From positions 1 to 38,436 of the forward strand of contig JANXSQ010000099.1 of NCBI GenBank assembly GCA_025356595.1: DNA of 38,436 nt. Reading direction: 5' to 3'. Positions 9,682 to 18,203 of the stretch are shown in pieces. The notes beneath the pieces were generated by a model. That model was not told the origin of the DNA. It searched no databases and worked only from the letters and a program-made list of their open reading frames with translations. The position numbers and the translations under genes were made by a program. Position 1 is the first letter of the stretch. The number at the start of each line of letters is the position of its first letter. Source of the stretch: Janthinobacterium sp. GTDB taxonomy: Bacteria > Pseudomonadota > Gammaproteobacteria > Burkholderiales > Burkholderiaceae_D.

Positions 9682-9709
9682 ATTATCAAATAATTGTTCG
9701 TGACGTAAA
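9682..9709 (-). promoter_or_regulatory. Candidate phaZ promoter
   Basis: On the minus strand TTTACG (9709-9704), a 16-bp spacer and GATAAT (9687-9682) lie in a locally AT-rich patch 57 bp upstream of the phaZ ATG. The match is moderate. Confidence 0.4.
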
Positions 9710-9785
9710 GCAGTTTGTGGTGCTCCATGGAAATTGTCAGCGCGTGCGCGGAGTGCGCGGCAGATCCATCATGCGCCTAAAACGC

Positions 9786-9812
9786 AAAAAAAAGCAGCGT
9801 TTCCGCTGCTTT
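9786..9812 (-). terminator. Terminator of the ferredoxin reductase gene
   Basis: A 9-bp stem (9791-9799 with 9804-9812), a 4-nt GAAA loop and a run of eight U (A-run 9786-9793) on the minus strand, 31 bp after the stop codon at 9844. Confidence 0.85.
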
Positions 9813-9843
9813 CAAGTGTTGCGTTTTCGTCGTCAGAAACGAT

Positions 9844-10896
9844 TTAGTCGAAGACCGGGGTTTCGACGCCGAGGATTTTGTGCAGTTTCGGCGAGGTCGT
9901 CGTGTACTGCATGTGGATCTTCTTGTCGGGGAAGATGTAGGGCGCGGCGCCGAAGGCGGCCAGCGCGGCTTCATGGAAGCCCGACAGGATCAGCTTTTTC
10001 TTGCCCGGATAGGTGTTGATGTCGCCGACGGCGAAAATGCCCGGGACGTTGGTCTCGAATTTTTCCGTGTTGACCACTTTCAACTGGCGGCGCTCGATGT
10101 CCAGGCCCCAATCGGCGATCGGACCCAGCTTCGGCGACAGGCCGAAGAAGACCAGCAGCATGTCCAGCGGCAGGCGGCGGGTGACGCCGTCGGCGCCGGT
10201 GACCTTGATTTCGCTCAGTTGGCCGTCCTTGGTTTCAAAGCCGGTGGCCTGGCCGATGATCAATTGCATCTCGTACTCGTCGCACAGGGCCTTCATCTTG
10301 GCCACCGAGGCGGGCGCGGCGCGGAAGTCGTCGCGGCGGTGCAGCAGCACCACCGATTCGGCCTTGCCGACGAAGTTCAGGGCCCAGTCCAGCGCCGAGT
10401 CGCCGCCGCCGCAGATGACGATGTTCTTGCCGTCGAAGATGGCCGGCTGCTTGACGCGGTAGAACAGTTGCGAGCCTTCGAAGGCTTCGATGCCGTCCAC
10501 CTTCAGGGTGCGCGCCTGGAAGGAGCCGACGCCGGCGGCGATGAAGATGGTCTTGGTGAGGAAGCGCGTGCCGGCGCTCGTTTCGACGTTGAAGCGGCCG
10601 TCTTCGCGGCGCTCGACCAGGGTCACTTCCTGGTTCAGATGGAAGGTCGGCTCGAACGGCTCGATCTGCTTGAGCAGGTTGTCGGTCAATTCCTGGCCGG
10701 TGCACACGGGCACGGCGGGAATGTCGTAGATCGGCTTGTCGGGATACAGCTCGACGCATTGGCCGCCGACGGCGGGCAGGGAGTCGATGATGTGCGCCTT
10801 GATTTCCAGCAGACCCAGTTCGAACACCTGGAACAGTCCGACCGGACCGGCGCCGATGATGACGGCATCGGTGTCGATGATGTTTTGATTACTCAT
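9844..10896 (-). CDS. Ferredoxin--NADP+ reductase, thioredoxin-reductase-like type
   Basis: A 350-residue FAD flavoprotein of the TrxR-like FNR type that passes electrons between NADPH and ferredoxin. The FAD-binding Rossmann motif is [17 protein letters not shown] near the N-terminus. The NADPH domain carries [15 protein letters not shown] followed by the [12 protein letters not shown] phosphate-binding region, and the second FAD motif is [19 protein letters not shown]. The CxxC active site of thioredoxin reductases is absent, which separates it from TrxB. Only 91 bp separate it from fdxA upstream on the same strand, so the ferredoxin is the obvious partner. Confidence 0.9.
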   Translation of the reverse strand: MSNQNIIDTDAVIIGAGPVGLFQVFELGLLEIKAHIIDSLPAVGGQCVELYPDKPIYDIPAVPVCTGQELTDNLLKQIEPFEPTFHLNQEVTLVERREDGRFNVETSAGTRFLTKTIFIAAGVGSFQARTLKVDGIEAFEGSQLFYRVKQPAIFDGKNIVICGGGDSALDWALNFVGKAESVVLLHRRDDFRAAPASVAKMKALCDEYEMQLIIGQATGFETKDGQLSEIKVTGADGVTRRLPLDMLLVFFGLSPKLGPIADWGLDIERRQLKVVNTEKFETNVPGIFAVGDINTYPGKKKLILSGFHEAALAAFGAAPYIFPDKKIHMQYTTTSPKLHKILGVETPVFD

Positions 10897-10987
10897 ACGA
10901 TGTGCTTCCTGTATTTTTGGCTAATGACGGGGCTGCGGCGCCGCTCCGGCGCGTTCAAGGGGTGCCCGGGCCGGGCGCGGTACGTGT

Positions 10988-11311
10988 TCAGCGCACCAGC
11001 AAGTGCATCTTTTCCTTGATGTCCTTGAACTGCTCCGCTTCGGGCAGGGCCGCCTTGGTCTTCGTGATCGAAGGCCAGTTGCGCGCCAGTTCGACGTTGA
11101 TCTTGATGAAGGCTTGCTGGTCGGACGGCACGTCTTCCTCGGCGAAAATCGCGTTCACCGGGCATTCCGCCACGCAAACCGCGCAATCGATGCATTCGTC
11201 GGGATCGATTGTCAGGAAGTTCGGGCCTTCCCGGAAACAATCTACCGGGCAGACATCGACGCAGTCGGTATAACGACAGCTGATGCAGGATTCGGTGACA
11301 ACGTGGGTCAT
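10988..11311 (-). CDS. fdxA: 7Fe ferredoxin FdxA
   Basis: A 107-residue seven-iron ferredoxin. The N-terminal half has [20 protein letters not shown], with Cys9, Cys17 and Cys21 as likely 3Fe-4S ligands (spacing interrupted as in FdxA), and [12 protein letters not shown] supplies the 4Fe-4S cluster. The C-terminal half is the FdxA extension that wraps the clusters. The length matches the family. It has its own promoter upstream and lies ahead of the ferredoxin reductase gene, so the two probably form one redox pair. Confidence 0.95.
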   Translation of the reverse strand: MTHVVTESCISCRYTDCVDVCPVDCFREGPNFLTIDPDECIDCAVCVAECPVNAIFAEEDVPSDQQAFIKINVELARNWPSITKTKAALPEAEQFKDIKEKMHLLVR

Positions 11312-11388
11312 AACAGTCCTATCAATATTGGGGTGTGCTGTGGCGCCGGGGGATGAGTTCGTCAGCGCTCACGAAAGCAAAGCACCGT

Positions 11389-11417
11389 ATTTTAAGGCAA
11401 ATCGGTATTTCTCACAA
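11389..11417 (-). promoter_or_regulatory. Candidate sigma-70 promoter of fdxA
   Basis: On the minus strand TTGTGA (11417-11412), a 17-bp spacer and TAAAAT (11394-11389) lie 78 bp upstream of the fdxA ATG in an AT-rich patch. Confidence 0.6.
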
Positions 11418-11422
11418 ATCCG

Positions 11423-11445
11423 GCTTATATACAATACGTATAAGC
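11423..11445. promoter_or_regulatory. Inverted repeat just upstream of the fdxA -35 box
   Basis: GCTTATA at 11423-11429 and TATAAGC at 11439-11445 form perfect 7-bp arms around a 9-bp AT-rich centre, five bases beyond the -35 box. The position would suit an activator site or UP-like element; no known operator was recognised. Confidence 0.4.
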
Positions 11446-11582
11446 AAATTCATTTTGTGGCTGATCCGGCGCCGGCGCCGGGCTTGCGCGGCGTGGCAAT
11501 AATGAAAACAGGGGGCGCCCCCGGGCGGGCGGCGGGCGGGTCCGGGCGGGCGGCGCCGCCGCGGGGTTTTTCCTCAGGCGGC

Positions 11583-11678
11583 GGCGCCGATCCGCGCCGC
11601 GAAATATTTTTTTCTCTCAGGCGGCGCCGATCCGTGCCGCGTGATGTTTTTTTGATTCAGGCGGCACGGATCAGCGCC
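11583..11678. repeat. Three copies of an 18-bp module spaced at 40 bp, two direct and one inverted
   Basis: The module GGCGCCGATCCGYGCCGC occurs at 11583-11600 and 11623-11640 in direct orientation (17 of 18 identical, offset exactly 40 bp). It occurs again inverted at 11661-11678 (17 of 18 complementary to the middle copy). A TTTTTTT tract separates neighbouring copies. The inverted copy includes the last codons and stop of the emfourin gene. The middle and last copies can pair into a hairpin with a 20-nt loop. Confidence 0.85.
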
Positions 11679-11947
11679 AGCAGGCTTTGCCAGCGGGCGC
11701 CGGCCGCGCCGCCGTCCTCGACGAAGCTGACGCTGTGCTGGCGGCCGTCGGCCGCGGCGGCGCTGATGCGCCAGCGCGGCAGGTCGGCGCCGACGCTGTC
11801 GGGCGTGGCGTCGGCCGGCGCCGCGAAGAAGTCCAGCGCCGCCAGGGCCGCCTCCAGCGCCTTGCCCTGGGGATGCGTGGCGGTGTCGATCCGGTAGTGC
11901 TCCTCCAGGCCGGCGAAGCCGCCGCCGCCGGTTGCCGATATGTTCAT
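11657..11947 (-). CDS. Emfourin-type metallopeptidase inhibitor
   Basis: A 96-residue protein with the emfourin layout: MNISATGGGGFAGLEEHYRID (the GGFAG turn followed by a strand), an LEAALAALDFF helix, and C-terminal strands ending in a short helix (SLLALIRAA). Emfourin was described as the protein inhibitor of protealysin, a thermolysin-like peptidase, and its gene sits beside the protease gene. The same arrangement holds here: the gene starts 64 bp after the upstream gluzincin gene on the same strand, with AGGAG before the ATG. No signal peptide is present, matching the protease. Its 3' end overlaps a repeat array. Confidence 0.75.
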   Translation of the reverse strand: MNISATGGGGFAGLEEHYRIDTATHPQGKALEAALAALDFFAAPADATPDSVGADLPRWRISAAAADGRQHSVSFVEDGGAAGARWQSLLALIRAA

Positions 11948-12011
11948 GTCGCTCCTTGTGTAGGGGGAGGGCCGGCGCGGGCCGGCCCGGTTGTCGTCGC
12001 CTCTCGGCCTC

Positions 12012-13508
12012 TCAGGCGGGATGGCCGCTGCCGCCCGGCGCCGGCGCGCCGCCGTTGCCGCCCCGCCCGCCCGGGGCCGCCGCCGCGTGGCCGTTGCCGC
12101 GCAGATTGCCGCCGTAGTCGCGGCACCAGTTCGCCAGCAGTTCGCGCTCCTTGTCGAACTCGGCCTCGGCCTCGTGGTACTCGGCGTTGTTCATGGTGCC
12201 ACAGCAGGCGCGCCGGTCCTGCCGCGCGCCCGCCGGATCGACGATGTGCGCGGCGAACATCATGTGCTGCTCGGCGGCGCCTGTCAACGCGCTGGCGCCG
12301 AGCACCTCGCGCACGCTGAACTGGCGGCGGATCGCGTCGGCGTAGGCGGGCGGCCGCTTGTCCACGCCGACCAGGCGCAGCATCTGGTTGGCCACGTCGG
12401 GGTAGGTGGCGCCGATGTCGGGCGCGGCGATCAGCGCGCGCAGCAGCAGGCCGCGCAGATAGGCGCCGACGCGGTGCAGCACGAGGGCGTCGTCCTCCAG
12501 CTCGGGGTGGCGCTCGAAGGCGAACAGGTCGGCCAGGATGTCGTAGACGGCGCCGGTGAACACTTGCGAGATGGCGTGCACCTCGTTGCCCGTCTCCGAC
12601 AGCTTGAAGTCGTTGTCGGCGTTGCGCAGGCCATTCGGGCGGCCCAGCGCCAGGCCGAACTGTTCGGCCAGGTCGGCCAGGAAGTTCTTGTCGTGCAGGT
12701 TGGACTTGGTCTGCGTGATCACCGCCTCGACCTGGTCGAGCTGGGACAGGGCCAGGAAGATGGCCGTCAGGTCGCCGAAGGATTCGTGCAGGCCGCCGGT
12801 CTGCGGCGGATTGCTGCTCAGCAGCCATTGCGGTTTCAGGCCGTCCAGCACGGCGTGGCCCGTTTCGTGGGCGACGATGTCGAGCGAGCGGCAGGTGAAG
12901 ACGCGCTGCGCCGCGCCGCTGGGGATGAAGTCGCCGAACTTGAGCGCCTTGTCGCTGCGGCTGTAGAAGGCGTTCATGACGTTCGGCAAGCCGTGCGGGA
13001 AGACCCGCAGCGGCAGGGTGTTGTGGGCGTTGTTCCATTGCCAGGGCAGCGGCGCGGCGTGGCCGGCGGCGGCCAGCGCGCGCTGGTACATGGTGAGCGT
13101 TGCGCGCACGATGGCGAAGGTGTGGGTGGCGTCGAACTGCTCGGTGTCGGGGGCGACGATGAAGTCGCCGAAGGCGTTCGGGCTGACCGGCGCGATGCCC
13201 GGCTCGCCGTAGGTGATGCGGGCGTCGCGCGGACCCTGCAGCACCAGGCCGGACAGGAACACCTTGCGGGTGCCGAGTTCGTTCACCGAGGGGTCCTGCT
13301 TCCAGATCAGGAAGCGCGCGCCCAGCGGCGCCGCGGCCTGTTCGGCGGGCGTTTCCGACATGCGCCGCGGGCGCCCCGGCTGCTGCGTCAGTTGCGCGCT
13401 CTTGCGGTGCTGGCGGTAGGGCGCCGACGGCGTCGGCACATAGCCGATCGGCAGGGAGGGGGATTGGCCGAGCAGGGCCTCGGCGGGGACGATGATGCGC
13501 TGGTCCAT
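12012..13508 (-). CDS. Gluzincin metallopeptidase (M4/protealysin-like), partner of emfourin
   Basis: A 498-residue zinc peptidase. HETGH at about 214-218 is the HExxH zinc site, and GLHESFGDL places Glu242 as the third ligand 24 residues on (20 in thermolysin). A His further downstream in GNEVHAISQVF could play the thermolysin His231 role. Residues before the zinc site include FDATHTFAIVRATLTMYQ, like the N-terminal helix of M4 domains. There is no signal peptide and no clear FTP/PepSY propeptide. The last 30 residues are Gly/Ala/Pro-rich low complexity. The motif order fits M4-like enzymes, but the sequence is divergent. The start at 13508 follows GGAGAACGAAT; an ATG at 13523 is also in frame. 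Cleavage targets and export route are unknown. Confidence 0.75.
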   Translation of the reverse strand: MDQRIIVPAEALLGQSPSLPIGYVPTPSAPYRQHRKSAQLTQQPGRPRRMSETPAEQAAAPLGARFLIWKQDPSVNELGTRKVFLSGLVLQGPRDARITYGEPGIAPVSPNAFGDFIVAPDTEQFDATHTFAIVRATLTMYQRALAAAGHAAPLPWQWNNAHNTLPLRVFPHGLPNVMNAFYSRSDKALKFGDFIPSGAAQRVFTCRSLDIVAHETGHAVLDGLKPQWLLSSNPPQTGGLHESFGDLTAIFLALSQLDQVEAVITQTKSNLHDKNFLADLAEQFGLALGRPNGLRNADNDFKLSETGNEVHAISQVFTGAVYDILADLFAFERHPELEDDALVLHRVGAYLRGLLLRALIAAPDIGATYPDVANQMLRLVGVDKRPPAYADAIRRQFSVREVLGASALTGAAEQHMMFAAHIVDPAGARQDRRACCGTMNNAEYHEAEAEFDKERELLANWCRDYGGNLRGNGHAAAAPGGRGGNGGAPAPGGSGHPA

Positions 13509-13646
13509 ATTCGTTCTCCACAAGGAGCGCGGCCCGGGGCCGCGCGGTCGACGCGCCGGCGCGATCAGACCGTTTCAGGTTCACGCCACGGTTCGAATGG
13601 GAATAGTGGCCCCATGTTGACGCAGGGCATTTGATGGGGGACAAGC

Positions 13647-13674
13647 TTTGCCGCGCCGCGCGCTGGGCTAGAAT
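13647..13674 (+). promoter_or_regulatory. Candidate promoter of the permease gene
   Basis: TTTGCC (13647-13652), a 16-bp spacer and TAGAAT (13669-13674) lie 55 bp before the ATG at 13729. The match is moderate. Confidence 0.4.
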
Positions 13675-13728
13675 GGGCGCATAAAAACCGCGCGGCCGCC
13701 CCCGGGCGCCGCCACACAGGGAGACTGG

Positions 13729-15003
13729 ATGAGATTTCGCACCGCATTGCTGGGCGCCGCCGCGCTGGCGCTGCCGGCCACGGCCTGGGCTGGCGCCGGC
13801 GCGCCCGCGCTGGCCGGCGTGCCGCTGGAGTTCTTCGCCTTCGCCGTGGTGCTGGGCATGGTCGCCTTCAGCCACGTCAGCACGCTGCGCACGGCGCTGG
13901 CCGGCGCCGCCGCCATCAGCCTCTACAAGCTGCTGTACTCGCCCTTCGCCGAGGGCGCCGGCGCGGCCGGCCTGCTGGCCCACCTGGGCCAGGAGTGGGT
14001 GGGCCTGGGCAATCTGCTCGGCCTGCTGCTGGGCTTCGCCCTGCTGGCCGGGCACTTCGAGCAGAGCCGCATCCCGGCCCTGCTGCCGAAGTATCTGCCG
14101 GACGACTGGAAGGGGCCGCTGGCGCTGCTGATCCTGGTGTTCCTGATCTCCAGTTTCCTCGACAACATCGCCGCGGCGATGATAGGCGGCGCCATCGCCC
14201 ACACCGTCTTCCGCGGCAAGGTGCACATCGGCTACCTGGCGGCCATCGTGGCGGCCTCGAACGCGGGCGGCGCCGGCAGCGTGGTGGGCGACACGACGAC
14301 GACGATGCTGTGGCTGGCCGGCGTGGCCCCGGGCGAGGTGTTGCGCGCGTATGTGGCGGCCGGCACGGCGCTGCTGGTGTGCGCGGTGCCGGCGGCGCGC
14401 CAGCAGCACGCGCATTGCCCGATCCTCAAGGAGGCGCCGGCCGGCATCCGCGTCGACTGGGCCCGCGTGGCCATCGTCGTCGCCGTGCTGGGACTGGCGA
14501 TCGGCGCCAATGTGCTGCTCAATCTGCGCTTCAAGGCCTGGGGCGCGCTCTTCCCCGTGCTCGGCGCGGTGGTGCTGGGGGCGCTGCTGCTGACGGCGCC
14601 GCTGCGCCGGCCGGACTGGCGGGCCCTGCCGGGCGCGCTGCGCGGCGCCGTCTTCCTGCTGGCGCTGGTCTGGACGGCCTCGTTGATGCCGGTCGAGGCG
14701 CTGCCGCCCGCCTCGTGGGGCGGCGCGCTGGCGATCGGCTTCGTCTCCGCCATCTTCGACAACATCCCGCTGACGGCGCTGGCGCTCAAGCAGGGCGGCT
14801 TCGACTGGGGCTTCCTGGCCTACGCGGTCGGCTTCGGCGGCTCGATGCTGTGGTTCGGTTCCTCGGCCGGGGTGGCCTTGACGGGCATGTATCCGCAGGC
14901 GCGCTCGGTGTCGCTGTGGTTGCGCCACGGCTGGCATGTGGCGCTGGCCTATGTGGTGGGCTTTTTCGTCATGCTGGCCCTGCTCGGCTGGCAGCCGCAC
15001 TAG
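13729..15003 (+). CDS. ArsB/NhaD (ion transporter) superfamily permease
   Basis: A 424-residue integral membrane protein with about 11-12 hydrophobic segments and a possible cleaved leader ([21 protein letters not shown]). Two inverted-repeat halves are recognisable from the paired motifs [17 protein letters not shown] (about 142-158) and [13 protein letters not shown] (about 343-355). These are the re-entrant hairpin regions of the citrate/Na+:H+ antiporter (NhaD)/ArsB superfamily. [20 protein letters not shown] after the first motif matches the NhaD-like ion-binding loop. It is therefore probably a sodium/proton antiporter or an organic-anion carrier; the substrate cannot be fixed from sequence alone. 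An AGGGAG-type site lies before the ATG. The next gene, a PHA-system protein, follows 71 bp downstream. Confidence 0.75.
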   Translation: MRFRTALLGAAALALPATAWAGAGAPALAGVPLEFFAFAVVLGMVAFSHVSTLRTALAGAAAISLYKLLYSPFAEGAGAAGLLAHLGQEWVGLGNLLGLLLGFALLAGHFEQSRIPALLPKYLPDDWKGPLALLILVFLISSFLDNIAAAMIGGAIAHTVFRGKVHIGYLAAIVAASNAGGAGSVVGDTTTTMLWLAGVAPGEVLRAYVAAGTALLVCAVPAARQQHAHCPILKEAPAGIRVDWARVAIVVAVLGLAIGANVLLNLRFKAWGALFPVLGAVVLGALLLTAPLRRPDWRALPGALRGAVFLLALVWTASLMPVEALPPASWGGALAIGFVSAIFDNIPLTALALKQGGFDWGFLAYAVGFGGSMLWFGSSAGVALTGMYPQARSVSLWLRHGWHVALAYVVGFFVMLALLGWQPH

Positions 15004-15074
15004 CGCACTAGCGCGCCGGCAGGCGAACTGGCATCATGCCGGCTGGTTCATTTTGAGAATATAAGGATAGTTCG

Positions 15075-15365
15075 ATGGCTGACATTCATATCGTGCAGGA
15101 ACACAGCCTGACACCGGAAAAATCCCGCCAGGCGGCCCAGTTGGTGGCCGACAAGATGGCCGAGGAGTACGACCTGGCCTGCGTCTGGGACGGCGACGTG
15201 CTGCGCTTCGAGCGCAGCGGAGTCGAGGGCACGCTGACGCTGGCCGAGACGCGCGCCGAGATGCGCCTGAAGCTGGGTTTCCTGTTTTCCGCCTTCGCGG
15301 CGAAGATCGAGGCGAAGGTCGCGGAAAACATGCACAAGGTGTTCGGCGGCAAGACCAGCGTGTGA
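15075..15365 (+). CDS. Polyhydroxyalkanoic acid system family protein
   Basis: A 96-residue small soluble protein matching the PHA_gran_rgn family (PF09650): MADIHIVQEHSLTPEKSRQAAQ followed by VADKMAEEYDL, a central beta-sheet region (VLRFERSGVEGTL) and a LKLGFLFSAFAAKIEAKV helix. Members are found near PHA synthesis genes, but their biochemical role is unclear. There is no signal peptide. AAGGATAG lies upstream of the ATG. With phaZ in the same window it supports a PHA-storing host. Confidence 0.8.
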   Translation: MADIHIVQEHSLTPEKSRQAAQLVADKMAEEYDLACVWDGDVLRFERSGVEGTLTLAETRAEMRLKLGFLFSAFAAKIEAKVAENMHKVFGGKTSV

Positions 15366-15454
15366 GGTGCCGCGCGGGTCGGCGGCGCGCGCCGGCCTGC
15401 GCTGAGTTTGCCGGATTCGGCGGCCTCTTTAACACAGTTCAATAGGAAACGCTA

Positions 15455-15484
15455 TTAGACTTTGTTGTTTTCTGTCGGTATAAT
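15455..15484 (+). promoter_or_regulatory. Probable promoter of proV-proW-proX
   Basis: TTAGAC (15455-15460), an 18-bp AT-rich spacer and a perfect TATAAT (15479-15484) lie in an AT-rich island in otherwise GC-rich DNA. Transcription would start near 15491, about 350 nt before the proV start. Confidence 0.65.
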
Positions 15485-15489
15485 TGCCA

Positions 15490-15838
15490 CATATTTCACA
15501 AGCTGCCTCGCAGCTCATTTGTCCCTTTCCAGGGATGAATTGTCCATTCGGGCCCTGCGCCCGTACCTTCCGCCGACTGTTCGGCCGGATATTTCGGCAC
15601 CGCGTTCGACGCGGCGCCGGCGCGATTCAAAAGTCCTTCACCGAGCCTCTTTTGACGCGCACGACACCCCAGCATGGCTGCCGCCATTTGCCGCCATCGC
15701 GTGTCCCCCCTCTCCCGGTCGCCCAAGGCGTCAACGCGCCCCTGCGCGGCGCCGGGATCAGGTCTCATGAGCGCCTCCGCCTGCCTGTGTGCCGGCCCGG
15801 GCCTCTTCCATTCGTCTCATCGAAGGAGAACCACCAAC
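15490..15838 (+). promoter_or_regulatory. Long 5' leader of the proVWX transcript
   Basis: The roughly 350 nt between the predicted start site and the proV GTG contain no gene that could be supported. A perfect 6-bp hairpin with a 3-nt loop lies at 15501-15515, and GC-rich stems are possible near 15600-15640. The proV frame is open through the last 165 nt, but that part has no family similarity and the GTG at 15839 has a strong AAGGAG site. No known riboswitch was recognised. Confidence 0.4.
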
Positions 15839-17065
15839 GTGGCAAAACAAATCATCATCGACCGTGTCTTCAAAGTCTTCGGCGACAAGCCGCAAGCCGC
15901 ACTTGAACTCGTCCGCCAGGGCTGCAGCAAGCAGGACATCCTGGCCCGCACCGATTGCTCGATCGGCGTCTTCGACGCCAGCCTGACCATCGAGGCCGGC
16001 GAGATCTTCGTCATCATGGGCCTGTCCGGTTCCGGCAAATCGACCCTGGTGCGCATGCTCAACCGCCTGATCGAACCGACCGCCGGCCGCATCCTCGTCG
16101 ACGGCGCGGACATCAATCTGCTCGACGACGCCGCGCTGCGCGCGCTGCGCCGCAAGGACATCAGCATGGTGTTCCAGTCCTTCGCGCTGCTGCCGCACAT
16201 GTCGGTGCTCGACAACACGGCGCTGGGCATGGAGCTGGCCGGCGCCGGCCGCGCCGAACGGCGCGCCCAGGCCACGGCCGCGCTCGAGCAGGTCGGCCTG
16301 AGCGGCTGGGGCGCCAGTTATCCCGACGAGCTGTCGGGCGGCATGCAGCAGCGCGTCGGCCTGGCCCGCGCCCTGGCGTCGGACCCGTCCATCCTGCTGA
16401 TGGACGAGGCCTTTTCGGCGCTCGACCCGATCATCCGCACCGAGATGCAGTCCGAGCTGCTGCGCCTGCAGCAAGTCAAGCGCCGCACCATCGTCTTCAT
16501 CTCGCACGACCTGGACGAGGCGATGCGCATCGGCGACCGCGTCGCCATCATGCGCGACGGCCAGGTCGAGCAGGTCGGCACGCCCGAGGAGATCCTGCGC
16601 AAGCCGGCCAACGACTATGTGCGCAGCTTCGTGCGCGGGGTCGACGCGGCGGCCGTCTTCAAGGCCGGCGACATCGCCCGCAAGAGCCAGGTGGTGGTGG
16701 CCGAGCAGGCCAACCGCGGCGCGCGCGCGGCCCTGAAGATGCTGGAGGACCAGGACCGCGAATACGCGTATGTGGTCAGCCCGGCGCGCCACTACCTGGG
16801 CGTGGTGTCGGCCGATTCGCTGCGCACGGCGCTGGACGGCCACAACGGCCCGCTGGGCCTGGCCCACGCCTACCTGCCGCAGGTGCAGTCGATTGCCGCC
16901 GAGGAGGCGGTCAGCGGCCTGTACGGCCAGGTCGCGCAGGCGCCCTACGCGGTGCCGGTGGTCGACGAGGAGGGCGTCTTCCGCGGCGCCATCAGCAAGA
17001 CCATCCTGCTCAAATTCCTCGACCGCGCCACCCCCGCCGCACCCGCACAGAAAGGCCAAGCATGA
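15839..17065 (+). CDS. proV: Glycine betaine/proline ABC transporter ATP-binding subunit
   Basis: A 408-residue ATPase of the ProV/OpuAA family that drives uptake of compatible solutes. Visible parts: Walker [10 protein letters not shown] at 61-69, Q-loop FQSFALLPH, signature [15 protein letters not shown], Walker [13 protein letters not shown] and the switch His in FISHDLDEA. The C-terminal 130 residues form a tandem CBS module ([27 protein letters not shown]), which in OpuA-type transporters senses ionic strength or nucleotides. The GTG start at 15839 is chosen for the AAGGAG 12 bases upstream and the family N-terminus. The last codons overlap proW (ATGA). Confidence 0.94.
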   Translation: MAKQIIIDRVFKVFGDKPQAALELVRQGCSKQDILARTDCSIGVFDASLTIEAGEIFVIMGLSGSGKSTLVRMLNRLIEPTAGRILVDGADINLLDDAALRALRRKDISMVFQSFALLPHMSVLDNTALGMELAGAGRAERRAQATAALEQVGLSGWGASYPDELSGGMQQRVGLARALASDPSILLMDEAFSALDPIIRTEMQSELLRLQQVKRRTIVFISHDLDEAMRIGDRVAIMRDGQVEQVGTPEEILRKPANDYVRSFVRGVDAAAVFKAGDIARKSQVVVAEQANRGARAALKMLEDQDREYAYVVSPARHYLGVVSADSLRTALDGHNGPLGLAHAYLPQVQSIAAEEAVSGLYGQVAQAPYAVPVVDEEGVFRGAISKTILLKFLDRATPAAPAQKGQA

Positions 17066-18174
17066 TAGCGACTACCAATCCCGCCGCGCTCGCGCCGGCA
17101 GCCATCAATCCCTGGGCCACGCCCGATTTGCAGGCCGGCGTCGACGCCGGCGCCGGCTGGCTCGACGCGCCCGCGGCGGCGGGGCAGCCGGGCGGCTTCC
17201 AGATCCAGCAATTGTGGGACGGCACGCTGCCGCTGGAGAGCTGGATCAACGACGGCCTGGGCTGGGTCGTGCTGCATTGCCGGCCCTTCTTCCAGGCCGT
17301 GCGCGCGCCCATCGACAGCACGCTGGGCGGCGTCAACGGCCTGCTGCAAAGCATGCCGGCGCTGGCCGTCATCGCCGTCATCGGCCTGCTGGCCTGGCAA
17401 TTCGCCAGCCGCGCGCTGGCCGTCGGCACCGTCCTCGCGCTGCTGCTGATCGTCATGCTGGGCATCTGGCCGGAGGCCATGGTTACCCTGTCGCTGGTGC
17501 TGACCTCGCTGACCTTCTGCCTCGCCGTCGGCCTGCCGCTGGGCGTCTTCCTGGCCAGCAGCGAGCGCGCCCAGCGCTGGACCCGGCCCCTGCTCGACGC
17601 CATGCAGACCACCCCGGCCTTCGTCTACCTGGTGCCGGTGGTGATGTTGTTCGGCATCGGCGACGCCCCCGGCGTCATCGTCACGATCATCTTCGCGCTG
17701 CCGCCGCTGGTGCGCCTGACCAACCTGGGCATCCGCCAGGTGCGTCCCGACCTGGTCGAGGCGGCGCGCGCCTACGGCGCCTCGCCGTGGCAGTTGCTGA
17801 CCAAGGTGCAGTTCCCGCTGGCCATGCCCTCCATCATGGCCGGCATCAACCAGGCGCTGATGCTGTCGCTGTCGATGGTGGTGATCGCCTCCATGATCGC
17901 CGTCGGCGGCCTGGGGCAGATGGTCTTGCGCGGCATCGGCCGGCTCGACATGGGCCTGGCCACCGTCGGCGGCCTGGGCATCGTGCTGCTGGCCATCACG
18001 CTCGACCGCATCACGCAAGCCATGGGCAAGCCGCGCCGCGGCGCCCGCCACTGGTGGCAAAGCGGCCCGGCCGGCCTGCTGTGGCGCCTGGCGCGCGGCA
18101 TGCGCCCGTCCGCCGCCGCTCCCGCCGCCGCGTCCGCCGCCGCGCCGTCCGGCCTGATCGCGGCCGCCCAATGA
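17062..18174 (+). CDS. proW: Glycine betaine/proline ABC transporter permease
   Basis: A 370-residue inner-membrane permease. An N-terminal cytoplasmic region of about 95 residues precedes the membrane part (from about [18 protein letters not shown]). The BPD_transp_1 domain has the EAA loop [26 protein letters not shown], which docks onto ProV. A C-terminal Ala/Pro-rich tail ([15 protein letters not shown]) is low complexity. The ATG overlaps the proV stop and the stop overlaps an ATG near proX, so the three genes are translationally coupled. Length and layout match E. coli ProW (354). Confidence 0.94.
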   Translation: MIATTNPAALAPAAINPWATPDLQAGVDAGAGWLDAPAAAGQPGGFQIQQLWDGTLPLESWINDGLGWVVLHCRPFFQAVRAPIDSTLGGVNGLLQSMPALAVIAVIGLLAWQFASRALAVGTVLALLLIVMLGIWPEAMVTLSLVLTSLTFCLAVGLPLGVFLASSERAQRWTRPLLDAMQTTPAFVYLVPVVMLFGIGDAPGVIVTIIFALPPLVRLTNLGIRQVRPDLVEAARAYGASPWQLLTKVQFPLAMPSIMAGINQALMLSLSMVVIASMIAVGGLGQMVLRGIGRLDMGLATVGGLGIVLLAITLDRITQAMGKPRRGARHWWQSGPAGLLWRLARGMRPSAAAPAAASAAAPSGLIAAAQ

Positions 18175-18203
18175 GCGGCCATCCACTGAAAGGACTGCGT
18201 TCC

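Noticed and set aside
11567-11657. T7 tracts after the GC-rich modules read as plus-strand terminators
   Set aside because: The stems are short, the T-runs are several bases away, and no plus-strand gene ends here.
11944-15000. A minus-strand open frame of 1018 codons covering the permease and protease regions
   Set aside because: It overlaps two genes with clear family motifs (permease on plus, protease on minus in another frame), is Arg/Gln/Ala-rich without recognisable domains, and is explained by GC-rich codon usage.
15674-15838. Earlier start codons for proV
   Set aside because: The extra 55 codons do not resemble ProV, while the GTG at 15839 has a strong AAGGAG site.
18171-18203. ATG overlapping the proW stop as the proX start
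   Set aside because: It would put 11 polar residues before the signal peptide; the ATG at 18204 with AAGGA upstream is better. It cannot be fully excluded.
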